This document shows positions 11,148 through 20,796 of a stretch of DNA of 64,000 bases, piece after piece (positions within the stretch are counted from its first letter, which is position 1; each line of letters starts with the position of its first letter). The notes beneath the pieces are model-generated. The model was not told the origin of the DNA. It worked only from the letters and a program-made list of their open reading frames with translations, and did no database searches. Source of the DNA: Platerodrilus igneus (taxonomy: Eukaryota > Arthropoda > Insecta > Coleoptera > Lycidae). The DNA is taken from assembly GCA_036346225.1 (NCBI GenBank), contig JARFIW010001343.1, positions 372,001 to 436,000 of the forward strand, written 5' to 3'. The position numbers were made by a program, and so were the translations under genes.

Positions 11148-12527
11148 TTAAGTAGCATTTGGGTCAGCAGAGAATGGCTTAAGGTCTTTAATATGCCACC
11201 TGCCTTGGCGTTTTCCTTCAGCATCTTGAAGTTCGTAGATAAGGGGACTAATGACACGAATGACTTTACAAAGGATGAGTTTAGGGGCTAATTTTGAAGA
11301 AAATTTCTTAGATGCATCCGATAAGACATAATTCTTTTTCCAAACTTGTTCGCCCAAGGCGAAGGAAATATTTCGTTTACGTAAGTTATAGTGGCCCTTA
11401 CTCTTTTCGTAAGCTTGTAACAAATTTTTCCTAACGTCGTTAAAGATAGAAGGTAATGATTGTTGGTCTTTGTCCCAGCGTACTTTATCGTCAAATTCAA
11501 TTACGTTAGTATCGTCAGGCACTAAACCATAGTAACTCCCATCGATTGGGGTATATCTTCCAAAAACAAGAAATGACGGAGTGAATTGGGTTGCTTCGTG
11601 TTTAGATGTACGCAAAGCTTGAGCAATTTTAAAGATATGTTCATCCCATGTAGTATGGTCTGAATCAATATAGGAAGAAATAGCGGTAACTAAAACTCTA
11701 TTTACTCTTTCGGTAGGGTTTACTTGGGGATGGTATTTAGCGTTAAACCAAATTTTTGTACTTTGTAACTTTTGACGAAATTCTGAAAATCTTTAGAGAT
11801 AAATTGTGCCCCATTGTCGCAAAGAATAATCTGAGGGACACCAAAGATAAGAAATACATTTTGTTCTAGGAATTTAATTATAGCAGCAGATGTAGCTTTA
11901 CGTAAGGGTTGCACCATAACAAATTTAGAAAACCAATCGGTGACAACTAAAAGATATTGGTTACCTTTTTTCGATCGGGGGGAGGTCCTAATAAATCAAG
12001 CGATATTAATTGAAAGGGATAAGATACACGTTTAAAGTTACCCATTAAACCAGGACGAGCCTCCTGTGAACTCTTATGAGAACCACAAATTTTACAGTTC
12101 TTAATATAGCGACAAACAGATTGCTTTAGTATGGGCCAGTAATATAATTCAGATATTTTAGCGAGAGTTTTTGTAACACCAAGGTGCGCAGCTATGGGAT
12201 CATCATGACATAATTTAAGCACCTCACTACGGTTAGCTGTAGGGACGACAAGTTTCCATTCAGGAATATTAGATATTTTATGTGGAGAAGAAAATACAAA
12301 TTTATAGTCTATTATTAGTTACGCGAAAGGTAGGAAATTTATGGGGATTGTTAGAAACTTTTTTAATCATATTAAGATACCAGGTATCAGGAATTAAATT
12401 TGGAATGTTAAGAGACAACATCACGAGATAAGGCATCAGGTACGATATTTAATTTGCCAGGCCTATGCCTAACATCAAAAGTGAATTGAGAGATACGCAA
12501 GTTCCATCTTGCCAAACGACCTGCGGG
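11148..12527 (-). pseudogene. Gypsy integrase and RNase H end, frameshifted
   Basis: Reading the minus strand, the RNase H tail ends with RHRPGKLNIVPDALSR near 12,440. A broken spacer follows, then the integrase HHCC zinc-binding domain (12222-11947; HLGVTKTLAKI followed by CKICGSH) leading into SLDLLGP with the first catalytic Asp. The second Asp is in ILCDNGAQF (11917-11720 ORF). The Glu region NPTERVNRVL lies near 11,700. The C-terminal domain (11615-11148) includes FGRYTP, LGEQVWKKN and GRWHIKDLKPF. Several frame changes separate these pieces, so no active integrase can be made from this copy. Confidence 0.85.
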
Positions 12528-13952
12528 TTATTTTAAGTTATTAAGCCAAGTGAGAGCTGCACAATCAGTGATTACGGTAAAATGTGTACCTTCAACATAT
12601 CCTCTAAATTTCTCGATGCCAAAGATAACGCCCAATAATTTTCGTTCGGTAGCTGAGTATTTTTGTTCGGCAGAAGTTAAGGCGCGACTTGCATAAGCGA
12701 TTGGATGTTCTAAACCATTGCTTACCTGGAACAACATTGCACCTAAACCAGTAAGCGAGGCATCGGTTTGTATATAAAATTTTTCATCAAAATTTGGTGA
12801 GATTAAGATAGGTGCTGAAGTGATTAATGTTTTAATTTGTTCGAAAGCCTGTTGGGATTCTAAATTCCACTCGATAGTTTGGGATTTCTTTTTATTTTTA
12901 ATTAAAGCGGTAATGGGTGCAGATATAGTTGAAAGGTTGGGTAGAAAGATGCGATAATAGCTAATCATTCCAATTAAACGTTTGATTTCGGTAACAGTTT
13001 TAGGTGTTTTGAATTTAGTAATAGCGTCGACTTTAGCAGGATCTGCTCGTAAGCCAGTTCCATCGATAATAAAACCAAGAAATGTAAGGGACGAACAACA
13101 AAATTGACACTTTTCCCAGTTTATCTTAAAACCTGCTGCGTTTAAACGTTCTGCAACCTCATTTAATGTGGCGATATGTTCATCAAAGGAACTTGAGATA
13201 ACTAAGATATCATCCAAAAACACAAAGGCACGTTCCTGGTGTAACATAGGACCTAACGTTTGATCCATAGTACGTTGTAGGGTTTGTGGTGCGTTACAGA
13301 GACTAAATGGCAAAAAATTATATTCAAAAAGACCTCGGCCTGGAACACAAAAAGCAGTTTTTTGACGAGAAGATAGGTTGAGAGGTATCTGATAAAAAGC
13401 TTGTCTAAGATCGATAGATGAGATAAATTTTGCGTTTCGAAGCCGGCTTAAAATAGAGTCAGTTCTAGGTAAAGGGTAAGCGTCAGAAACAGTCACGGAA
13501 TTCAACTTTCTGCCATCAAAACAGACACGCCATTCGTCATTCTTCTTACGAACCAATAATACGGGAGACGTCCATGGTGAATTTGAGGGAGAGATAACAC
13601 CAGATTCTAACATTTTATCTATTTCAGCATGCAAATGCTTTTGCAATGCAGGTGATAAGGGATATTGACGTTGCTTAAAAGGGAGAGCATCACCTGTAGA
13701 GATAACATGTGTTGCGGTAGTAACGCAACCAAGTTCAGAGGTATTAAGTTTACGAAATTTGTCGATTGTAGAGTTAAGAATTACATTTTGGGAATCAGTA
13801 AGAGAAATTTTGTTAGATATTCCTGTAGATGCACAGGAATTTGTTTTAAGAGAAGTTTGCCATGAAAAATCCTGGAAATAAAGCGACAGATTAAAAAGTT
13901 TACAAAAATCCACACCTAGTAGAAAAGGATAGGCTAATGCAGGGACAATCAA
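12528..13952 (-). CDS. Gypsy reverse transcriptase and RNase H (open segment of Pol)
   Basis: A 474-codon open segment. The N-terminal part is the protease end (FLLGVDFCKLFNLSL). The RT follows with WRVCFDGRKLN, PLPRTDSILSRL, the palm motif AFVFLDDILVIS and FLGFIIDGTGLRADP. RNase H has QTDASLTGLGAML and FTVITDCAALTWL. This is standard Ty3/gypsy order. It copies element RNA into DNA and removes the RNA strand. Upstream the frame is cut by the solo LTR at 14,113-14,900; downstream it continues into the broken integrase. Confidence 0.93.
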   Translation of the reverse strand: MIVPALAYPFLLGVDFCKLFNLSLYFQDFSWQTSLKTNSCASTGISNKISLTDSQNVILNSTIDKFRKLNTSELGCVTTATHVISTGDALPFKQRQYPLSPALQKHLHAEIDKMLESGVISPSNSPWTSPVLLVRKKNDEWRVCFDGRKLNSVTVSDAYPLPRTDSILSRLRNAKFISSIDLRQAFYQIPLNLSSRQKTAFCVPGRGLFEYNFLPFSLCNAPQTLQRTMDQTLGPMLHQERAFVFLDDILVISSSFDEHIATLNEVAERLNAAGFKINWEKCQFCCSSLTFLGFIIDGTGLRADPAKVDAITKFKTPKTVTEIKRLIGMISYYRIFLPNLSTISAPITALIKNKKKSQTIEWNLESQQAFEQIKTLITSAPILISPNFDEKFYIQTDASLTGLGAMLFQVSNGLEHPIAYASRALTSAEQKYSATERKLLGVIFGIEKFRGYVEGTHFTVITDCAALTWLNNLK

Positions 13953-14112
13953 AAATGAAACGTCAGGTTCAAGTGATTCTACTCGAATTTTTAATTTAAG
14001 GGAACCCGTTACATATATTTGATTATTGTCAGCTAAATTTATGGAAGTTTTTTCGGGAACAATTTGAATTTTAATATTTTGTTTAGATAATTGCTGTAGA
14101 CCTTCGTTGTTT
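13953..14112 (-). pseudogene. Gypsy protease, C-terminal half
   Basis: In frame with the RT ORF, the minus strand continues upstream through a protease C-terminal half (NEGLQQLSKQN, then VTGSLKLKIRVE) until it is broken at 14,112 by the solo LTR. The N-terminal half with the active site is at 14,905-15,252. Confidence 0.8.
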
Positions 14113-14904
14113 TGTTACGTGCCAAAGTGGCACTTTAACATTGTTATTAGGTTAGTTTGATGTGCGGGAGTTTCGCGCCATAATTTCAAAAGACGCGGTT
14201 CGCGGTAATTTTAAATAGACTAGGCGCATACTTCCGTTACGACAGAGTGCATTTGCGCAGATCGCACGACACTAGAGGGGTAGGCGAATAACTTCGGCGG
14301 ATGTGAAAAAGACAAAAGAGTGGGGACGAGTTTTGGTGACGCTCTGAAACGTGGCCTTTTGCATTTGATCTTCGAGTGAAGTGGTCGTTTTTTTGGTAAC
14401 GTATCGTATCTTTACCTATGTAGATATCCTGCCTAATTATCTTTGTTGTCGCCCTTTACCTGTTTTTTTCCTAATCCGATCCCTGCATAGGTAGGAGAAT
14501 TTTACAGCCACCGAGGCGAACTGGACTCAACGACCCTGATGTCCATGCTTAGCCAACAGCCCGGAGCGGAGCCCTGAGTGCCGCTCCGAACGCTTTGGAA
14601 TAGCGTCGGCGTATCAACTTTAACCCCGGAACATATTTATGTAAGTAATTGACCTATTACCTTTTGTTTTAAATTCTTAAATTTTCCGAAGTATTACGCA
14701 ATGTAATTTGGCAGTGATGACGTCATGGTAGTTGGCCACGCGAAACCTGTAAAAGGGGTTCGCGCTGTCCTCCGCTAGAGGCGTCACTCGCTTTATTCAT
14801 TGCGCTTGCGCGATGTATCTTATGAACTTTGGTAACTGTATTTATCGGCTGCTAACTGTATTACCGACTTTTAAGATCTATCACCAAGTAACGTGTAATA
14901 GTTT
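14109..14904 (+). mobile_element. Solo LTR inserted in the gypsy protease, with gttt duplications
   Basis: Bases 14113-14900 (788 bp) are the reverse complement of a clearly diverged relative of the LTRs of the host gypsy element. The block starts TGTTACGTGCC and ends GTGTAATA, and shares the tttcgcgccata, gtatcgtatc and gtagatatcc segments. It is flanked by gttt at 14109-14112 and 14901-14904, and removing it rejoins the protease reading frame. No internal region remains, so it is a solo LTR left by LTR-LTR recombination, oriented opposite to its host. Confidence 0.88.
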
Positions 14905-15252
14905 ATAAGGGAGCATGAGGAACCTGTGTCCAATAAAGCAATTACATTTAAGGAACCAATCGAGATGGATAAGTGTGGACGATTATCAAAGGGTTTCTTA
15001 ACAAGTTGTAAAGCGGCAGACTTTATGATAAAAGGAATTGACGGTTTGTCACCAATTAGACCATCAGACGGGGTAGTATAACATAATTCTTCTAATGAAG
15101 GTAAGGCATTTTGAACATTAACAGTAACGATATTATTGTTAGATAAATTTAATAACGATACAGCGTTAGAGGTAGTTTTATGGTTTAAACTTATTGACGT
15201 CTGGGTCCGTTGAATGATTGGTGTTGAGGACGATTTTGATTCCTTGAGATAT
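14905..15252 (-). pseudogene. Gypsy protease, N-terminal half with active site
   Basis: The minus strand encodes the retroviral-type aspartic protease active site ALLDTGSSCSLI near 14,905-14,960, following a spacer region after gag. The solo LTR interrupts it directly after the active-site loop. The enzyme would process Gag-Pol. Confidence 0.8.
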
Positions 15253-16509
15253 TCACGCCCTGAGTTGGAATATCTCGACGAGAGTTTCCCGATACGTTAG
15301 GATTACAATTCGTGCAGTTAGATTTATAGATATTTGCGCGACCACAACCATAACAAAAATATTTTTGGGGTATGTGCAGACATTATAGTTATGTCCACTT
15401 CTCTTACAGTTCCAACAGGTAAGCGAGTTATTTGTTACGGTAGAAGGAACATTAAGGGTAGATACTTTATGAGAAGCTCGAGCTTGACAAGCTAAATCTG
15501 GTTGTAAAAGGCCAGATTGTTTTTCTGGGGGAGGATGGTATTTATCAATTCTTAACTTTACTTCCTGAAGAGAACGACATAAATCTTTAAAGTGGGCTAA
15601 AGAAGAAATGTGTTGTAAGGCCAGACGTTCAGAAAAATAAGGATTTAAATTTCTAAGTAACTGATCGATAATTTCAGATTCTGAAGGTTTATTATCGAGT
15701 CTACTATATAAGGCTTCTAATGATGTAATGAAGGAAACAACATTTTCGTCAGGTCCTTGGGTTCGATTTCGTATCTCGTTCCAAAGGTCGGTAATATAAC
15801 CATGCGGAAGAAAATCTCGTTTTAAGCACGCAACTAACTCCTCCCAGGTAGAAATTTGATCTCGAATGTTTCGGTACCAGATTAACGCGGAGTCGGAAAA
15901 CAATTCACCTGCTGAAACAAATAAATCCTGATTGGTACACTGCCGAGAAATTTTAAAATTATTAATTCTGTCAAGGAAAGACAATAAGGAGACTTGCGAG
16001 TCGAACCCTTGAAAAGTTAGACCCCATTTGTAAACAGGTATGGATTTTCCTACTGGTTGAGCTGGGGCAAGTACGAGATTTGATAACGGTAGCGATATAT
16101 CTGTCTGCGTTTGGATTGAGTCTCTCAAGAACAATCCCTTCAAGTAATAATATTTCTGACAGAAAATTTTGTTTAGCTTGGTTCGCTTGTTCATCGTCAT
16201 ATAAGGACAATAATTCTATACGCTGTTTGACGTGAGTTATTCTCGAAACTAAGCGCCTTAGCTCGATATCACTGGGGCTAGGATCTATTTTATTTATTAT
16301 ACTAGTTATATCATCTAAAGACAATTTAATTTCAGATACGTTATGAGGCCAATCGGAAACGATTTTCTTTAAAATAGGGACGCCTTTCATTTCCTTGGCT
16401 AAAATGGCTCTAAGTTGTGATCGTCTATCATTTTGATTAGGGGCAGGGTAATATTTCTACACTCAATCTCGTAAATGAGCTCGAGGGACTTAAGATGTGA
16501 AATATTCAT
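15253..16509 (-). pseudogene. Gypsy Gag, frameshifted
   Basis: A start at 16509 opens a frame (MNISHLKSLELIYEIE) that shifts before the 16390-15971 ORF; the main capsid part is the 16200-15253 ORF. It has the retrotransposon gag core WEELVACLKRDFLPHG and RTQGPDENVVSFITSLEAL, then zinc knuckles: CWNCKRSGHNYNVC, with a second Cys-rich knuckle in a neighbouring frame near 15,300-15,360. Gag forms the intracellular particle that packages element RNA. At least three frame changes are present. Confidence 0.85.
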
Positions 16510-17490
16510 TTTGAATTTATATTTGAGACACGATATATATAAGATATACAATGCTGAGGTAATTCAGAAGGTAAAAAACGGTACAGCTACTTCAAGTCAA
16601 TACGGTAAAGATATTTAAAGGTAAAAATTTCTTATAAAAACATTCGTAGGGTATAATATACAAATTTAATCACGCTAAGTATCCAAAACACTAAAAAAAC
16701 GTTTAGAAGTGTAAGAAGGCAAGGTTAGCGTTTAATAAAAGGGATATATTATTGATAATCTACAAAAAGACACTTCAAATTATAAAAACACCTAGGTAAT
16801 GTGTTATTTAACAAATGCAACAACCCGTAGTTTAACGTTTCTTAAAAAGATATTGGAAAAGGGCAATTTATTTCGTTAAGTGCTTTTAAACACAAGGTTT
16901 CTTGTAAAGATAATTCGAATATCATTAATTAAACAGGTAAATTACTAAGACACTTTTTTTTAGTGTAAACACAAGATAATTTATGTACGGTTTTTTTTAA
17001 ACAGTAAGGGTTATGTTTTAATCTGATATAAAGTAGATAGTTTCATAGTAAACCGTGTTTAAGACATGCAATTATTTGAATGCTTATTTATTATGTGTAC
17101 TTACGTGTAAAAGTAGGGTTAAGGGATTGATCCTTCCTAAAAGTTCATACTTGCATCTAAAAACAAACTAATCACTCACAATAATATAATTAAAGTTAAC
17201 AAAAGCACACCATATTTAAATTGGGAAAACATTAAATCAGCCAAACATTTTAAATACACAAGCTGTATATTTCAATGTCAAAATGGCCGCCTACCTTCAG
17301 ATCACCATAACAACTGATTTTGACATCTAAAGGAATGTGGTATGTTCCAAAACACGAACATAAAATTCAAGGTTAACAGATATTAAATAATTGATATTTT
17401 TTTAGTGAAAAAGCTATAAATAACATTGGGAATACATTGTATATTTATAAAGGAAGTATGTATCATAACCTCACACGTTAAAGCGCCAAT
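16510..17490 (-). other. Gypsy 5' leader and primer binding site
   Basis: About 1 kb of AT-rich leader without ORFs lies between the 5' LTR and gag. The primer binding site candidate reads TGGCGCTTTAACGTGTG on the coding strand, starting at 17,488. I do not assign the tRNA. Confidence 0.6.
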
Positions 17491-18274
17491 TCTTACGGTT
17501 TAAAAGTCAAATTCTTACACTTAAAAGTTCATAAATACATCGCGCAAGCGCGGAATAACCGACGCCACGGGCAGTGGGTAACGCTAACCTTTGTACAAAT
17601 TTTGGCGCGCCCAACTGTCAATGACGTCACCAATGCACAAATTTAATACGCAATTATCGGAAAATATAAATTTAAGACAATAGTTTATAACCGCGAACAA
17701 ATTAAGTAATTTGAGTACTTACATAGAAATCCGACGTCCTGCGTGGTTGAGTTAAAGTTGGCTTCTGTTCAAGTCCATCAGGGCTACGGATGGCCCTTTT
17801 AAGGCAATTAACGGAGGGTACGCATAACGTACATCCAAATCGCTCGGACGGGATCTCAGGGCTCCACTCCGGGGTGATTAAAGATGGTGCTCCGGCGTGG
17901 AATGCGGTTCAGCCACGGCTGCAAATTACCTCTACCTATGTAGGGAAAGACAGGAGCAGGTAGAAGGGCGACAAACAAAGATAATCAGGCAAGGATATCT
18001 ACATAAATAAAGATAAAGGCACGATACGATACATAACACGACCACACTTCTTGAAGTCCCAGGCAAAAAAGCCACGTTACCGAGTCTCCTGGAAACACTT
18101 CCCCCACCTTTGTTCTTTCACGCGTCGGCGCGAAATTCCCGCGCGATCTCGCGCAAACGCACTCTGACGTGACGGAAATACGCGCACCGAGTCTTTTGAA
18201 TTTATGGCGCGAAACTTCCGCACATCAAAATTAACCTAAAAAATGTTTAAGTGCCAATTTATTGGCACGTAACA
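17491..18274 (-). repeat. 5' LTR of the gypsy element
   Basis: 784-bp direct copy of 7735-8518, in promoter position relative to the minus-strand gag. It is followed on the right by the duplicated target aaat (18275-18278) and by the displaced last codons of the Polinton integrase. Confidence 0.9.
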
Positions 18275-18290
18275 AAATCATATTTTGTAG
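18275..18290 (+). pseudogene. Displaced C-terminal codons of the Polinton integrase
   Basis: After the target duplication, three codons and TAG (18288-18290) continue the integrase frame interrupted at 7734. They close the chromodomain at a normal total length of about 309 residues. Confidence 0.75.
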
Positions 18291-18369
18291 ATCTGCTGTT
18301 ACATGTTTGTTTACCATCATATGTCATCCATCAAAAAAACATTTTTTACTGTTACATGCTTTATTATAG

Positions 18370-18415
18370 CCACACACACACACAACACATACACACACAC
18401 ACACACACACACAAA
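18370..18415. repeat. (CA)n microsatellite
   Basis: An imperfect CA dinucleotide run in the right part of the Polinton. Confidence 0.95.
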
Positions 18416-18768
18416 CTACATCTATGTACTACTAATTACTACACTAGTTCTACGTCAGCAAAGTTGTTTATAATACCTCATGCCCAAAACGCATAACGTT
18501 GATGTAGGTTGATTTTCGCTGTTTTAGTTGAACTCGAGTATTTCAATGTTCGTGAATATGTGTAAATAACAAGCAGGTAAAAACACATTACCTTCTCAGC
18601 TAACAATTTCTCCTCGTACTTGACCAATACTCGGGGTATATATTTTTATTGTAAAAGGTATGCGATACGTACAATAGCATCCTCCATTATATCCAATAAG
18701 TGCTATCTAAAGCGCTTCAGTTAAAACTACCAAGATGACATGATTTACATACAAAAAATAGTATTAAA

Positions 18769-19527
18769 CTAAAACAATAACTTTAATAGCATATACACTT
18801 TTTTATAATCATCTATATTATTTGATGGCCATTTTCCCGAATCCGGACCACACGTCCATCCTGGTTGCTGTTTTAAGCCCTCTATTGCCAAATTCTTGAG
18901 GAGCCAGTTATACGTTGATCTATGGGGTCCAACTACATTAGGTTGGTACTTGTAATTTACCTTATACTTTAAAATTAACTTCAATACTTTTTCCAATACC
19001 ATAGGTTGTGCAAAATATACAACATCTACAATTATGTCATCAATCGTTGTTACCAGTGATTTATAGTTGCATTTTATATTCACGATAGGATATGCATTCG
19101 TATTCAATACAGCTCGGTTAGTTAGCAATTTTTCAAGGAAATATACATTGCTCAAACTATAATTACTTTCTATTGCGTTTAGTACACCACGCACCTGATG
19201 ACATTTTAACTCTGTTCTGCAGTTGCAAGCATCAATGAAGTTTGATACAAATTGATCGCACCTACTCTGTTGATTAAACAGCATGTCCATTACATCTATG
19301 GATGTATCATTGGTCAGCGTTAGCCATTTGAAGGCTTTAAAGGGAACATGAAGACCTACTCTGAACAGTATACGTTTGATTTTGTCCACATCATTCAATA
19401 CTATGGCATGTTTCAGATGTTGGTGTAAAATGCGTTGTTCACTCTCGAACAAATTGTACAGTACATTGTCCATGTTAACTTGAAAACTTCGCACCACTAT
19501 CGTCACTATCGTTGTTGTTCCACTCAC
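18769..19527 (-). CDS. Unrecognised 252-residue protein in the Polinton right half
   Basis: This intact ORF of 252 codons is by far the longest in its neighbourhood. A second possible start is Met19 (MDNVLYNLFESEQRIL). The protein is mostly helical, with leucine-rich segments that look repeat-like (HLKHAIVLNDVDKIKRIL, then VLEKVLKLILKYKVNYKY), a CNCRTELKCH cluster near residue 105 and a tail with WTCGPDSGKW. The helix pairs recall ankyrin-type repeats, but I cannot confirm this. It lies between the integrase end and a second integrase relic, on the opposite strand, inside the Polinton. I do not know its function; host-interaction accessory proteins are often found at this place in such elements. 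Confidence 0.6.
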   Translation of the reverse strand: MSGTTTIVTIVVRSFQVNMDNVLYNLFESEQRILHQHLKHAIVLNDVDKIKRILFRVGLHVPFKAFKWLTLTNDTSIDVMDMLFNQQSRCDQFVSNFIDACNCRTELKCHQVRGVLNAIESNYSLSNVYFLEKLLTNRAVLNTNAYPIVNIKCNYKSLVTTIDDIIVDVVYFAQPMVLEKVLKLILKYKVNYKYQPNVVGPHRSTYNWLLKNLAIEGLKQQPGWTCGPDSGKWPSNNIDDYKKVYMLLKLLF

Positions 19528-19659
19528 TGCGAGAACTATCCAAGTACCTAGCTTTTATGGTACATTAATCAAAATAGGTAATGGTAAAGTGTCATGACAC
19601 TGAGCATCACCTAGTTATTCGTCTGATAACCCCCCCCACACTAGTTTTTGTCAACAAAT

Positions 19660-20055
19660 CAACAACCTCGAGATGATCTCTGGCAAGGCGATTCTGTTGA
19701 ATTTGACCAATATATTTAAGGAAAATCCAATCAGAGGTGTGTTGGTGGTGATAGATTGTTATTCAAATTATCTATGGGAATATCATTCACTTTTAACGAA
19801 GGATGCATGCCCGGTAAATTGCAAATTAATCAAAAGAGCATAACATTAATCATTACTCTACATATAGCACAAAAAGCTGTCACATCCATGCGAGAAATAT
19901 GTTGTCCGATAAATACTCCCTGTATGTTTGTTGTGGTTTTGACAATTTTGACAACGATCCTAGGTCATGGATCGAAACGTAAAGAAAGATGATTTTAAAA
20001 ACTATGAGTGGTTTACTTCCCAACGAAGATTAAGAAAAATGTTGCCTGATGTCAC

Positions 20056-20104
<49 letters not shown>

Positions 20105-20206
20105 ATGTTTAATACCTTGAAAGTAATAGGGAAAACAAAATTTAAAGTTGTCAACCATGTTCGGGTGGTAATGTTGATTCGGTCATTGATACCTACTGCA
20201 AGTTAA
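19660..20206 (+). pseudogene. Second, decayed Polinton integrase relic
   Basis: Pieces of a Polinton integrase distinct from 6817-7734 occur in order on the plus strand: DDLWQGDSVEFDQYI near 19,670-19,715, VLVVIDCYSNYLW near 19,735-19,780 in another frame, and KFKVVNHVRV near 20,140-20,170. These match the catalytic-Asp, second beta-strand and SH3-like regions. Much of the core between them is gone and a (TA)n run lies inside at 20,058-20,102. It is either a remnant of an older Polinton or a duplicated gene of this one. Confidence 0.55.
20058..20102. repeat. (TA)n microsatellite
   Basis: A near-perfect TA run of about 45 bp inside the integrase relic. Confidence 0.95.
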
Positions 20207-20796
20207 AACAAGTCGTATACAATGATGAAAAGTTTTTTGAAACTAACTAAATGTGATCTTGAATACATGCTTTGTAAAAGCGATATAGTTCAGATTCTGC
20301 TGCGATTCTTCAACAGACGGCGACCACAATAAAAAATCTGCGTAAATTGTTTTTAATAACGACTTAACATTGCGTATTTCTATTAAAATGATTTGAAATA
20401 TAATGGTATTATTTTTATTGTTTAGCATCAATTTAATAACATTTGTTGATATAAGATGAAAATTGTGAATTTTGGTAATTGACAATTATGCTAAAATGTT
20501 TTGAAGTTACGCAGTTGTCATATGTTCTATTTAACAGAATTAAAACTCGGATATATTATAGACATCCTTGCAATTATTTACCATATGTGTATATATTTTT
20601 CTTGACAATAATTATTAATTTAGGAATAACTTATTAAATTAAAGTATGTTATTTATAAGCACTAAATTCTACAATAATTGAAACGAGTTTGAAAATAAAA
20701 ATGTATTGACAATGTAGCTATACTTATAATTAATTCTGCCAGGATCAACAAAATATAATGCAAAATAGTTGTTTTTAGGTATAAACCAGAACCATA
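20207..20796. other. AT-rich stretch, no gene seen
   Basis: No supported ORF, RNA or repeat was found between the integrase relic and the inverted terminal region. Confidence 0.5.

Larger units (their letters stand above)
7735..18274 (-). mobile_element. Full-length Ty3/gypsy LTR retrotransposon inserted in the Polinton
   Basis: Two 784-bp direct repeats (7735-8518 and 17491-18274) bound a 10.5 kb body whose gag and pol lie on the minus strand, so the 5' LTR is the right one. LTR ends on the coding strand are TGTTAC and GTAAGA. A primer-binding-site candidate starting TGGCGC lies two bases inside the 5' LTR (17,488 leftwards). By eye the LTRs differ at about 15 positions, suggesting a fairly recent insertion. 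The order on the minus strand is 5' LTR, 1 kb leader, gag, protease, RT, RNase H, integrase, a 2.6 kb non-coding tail with a 45-bp minisatellite, 3' LTR. Pol carries frameshifts and a solo LTR, so the copy is dead. Confidence 0.9.

Noticed and set aside
13665..13865. Plus-strand ORF opposite the gypsy RT
   Set aside because: It is antisense to a strongly supported Pol reading frame and has no family features.
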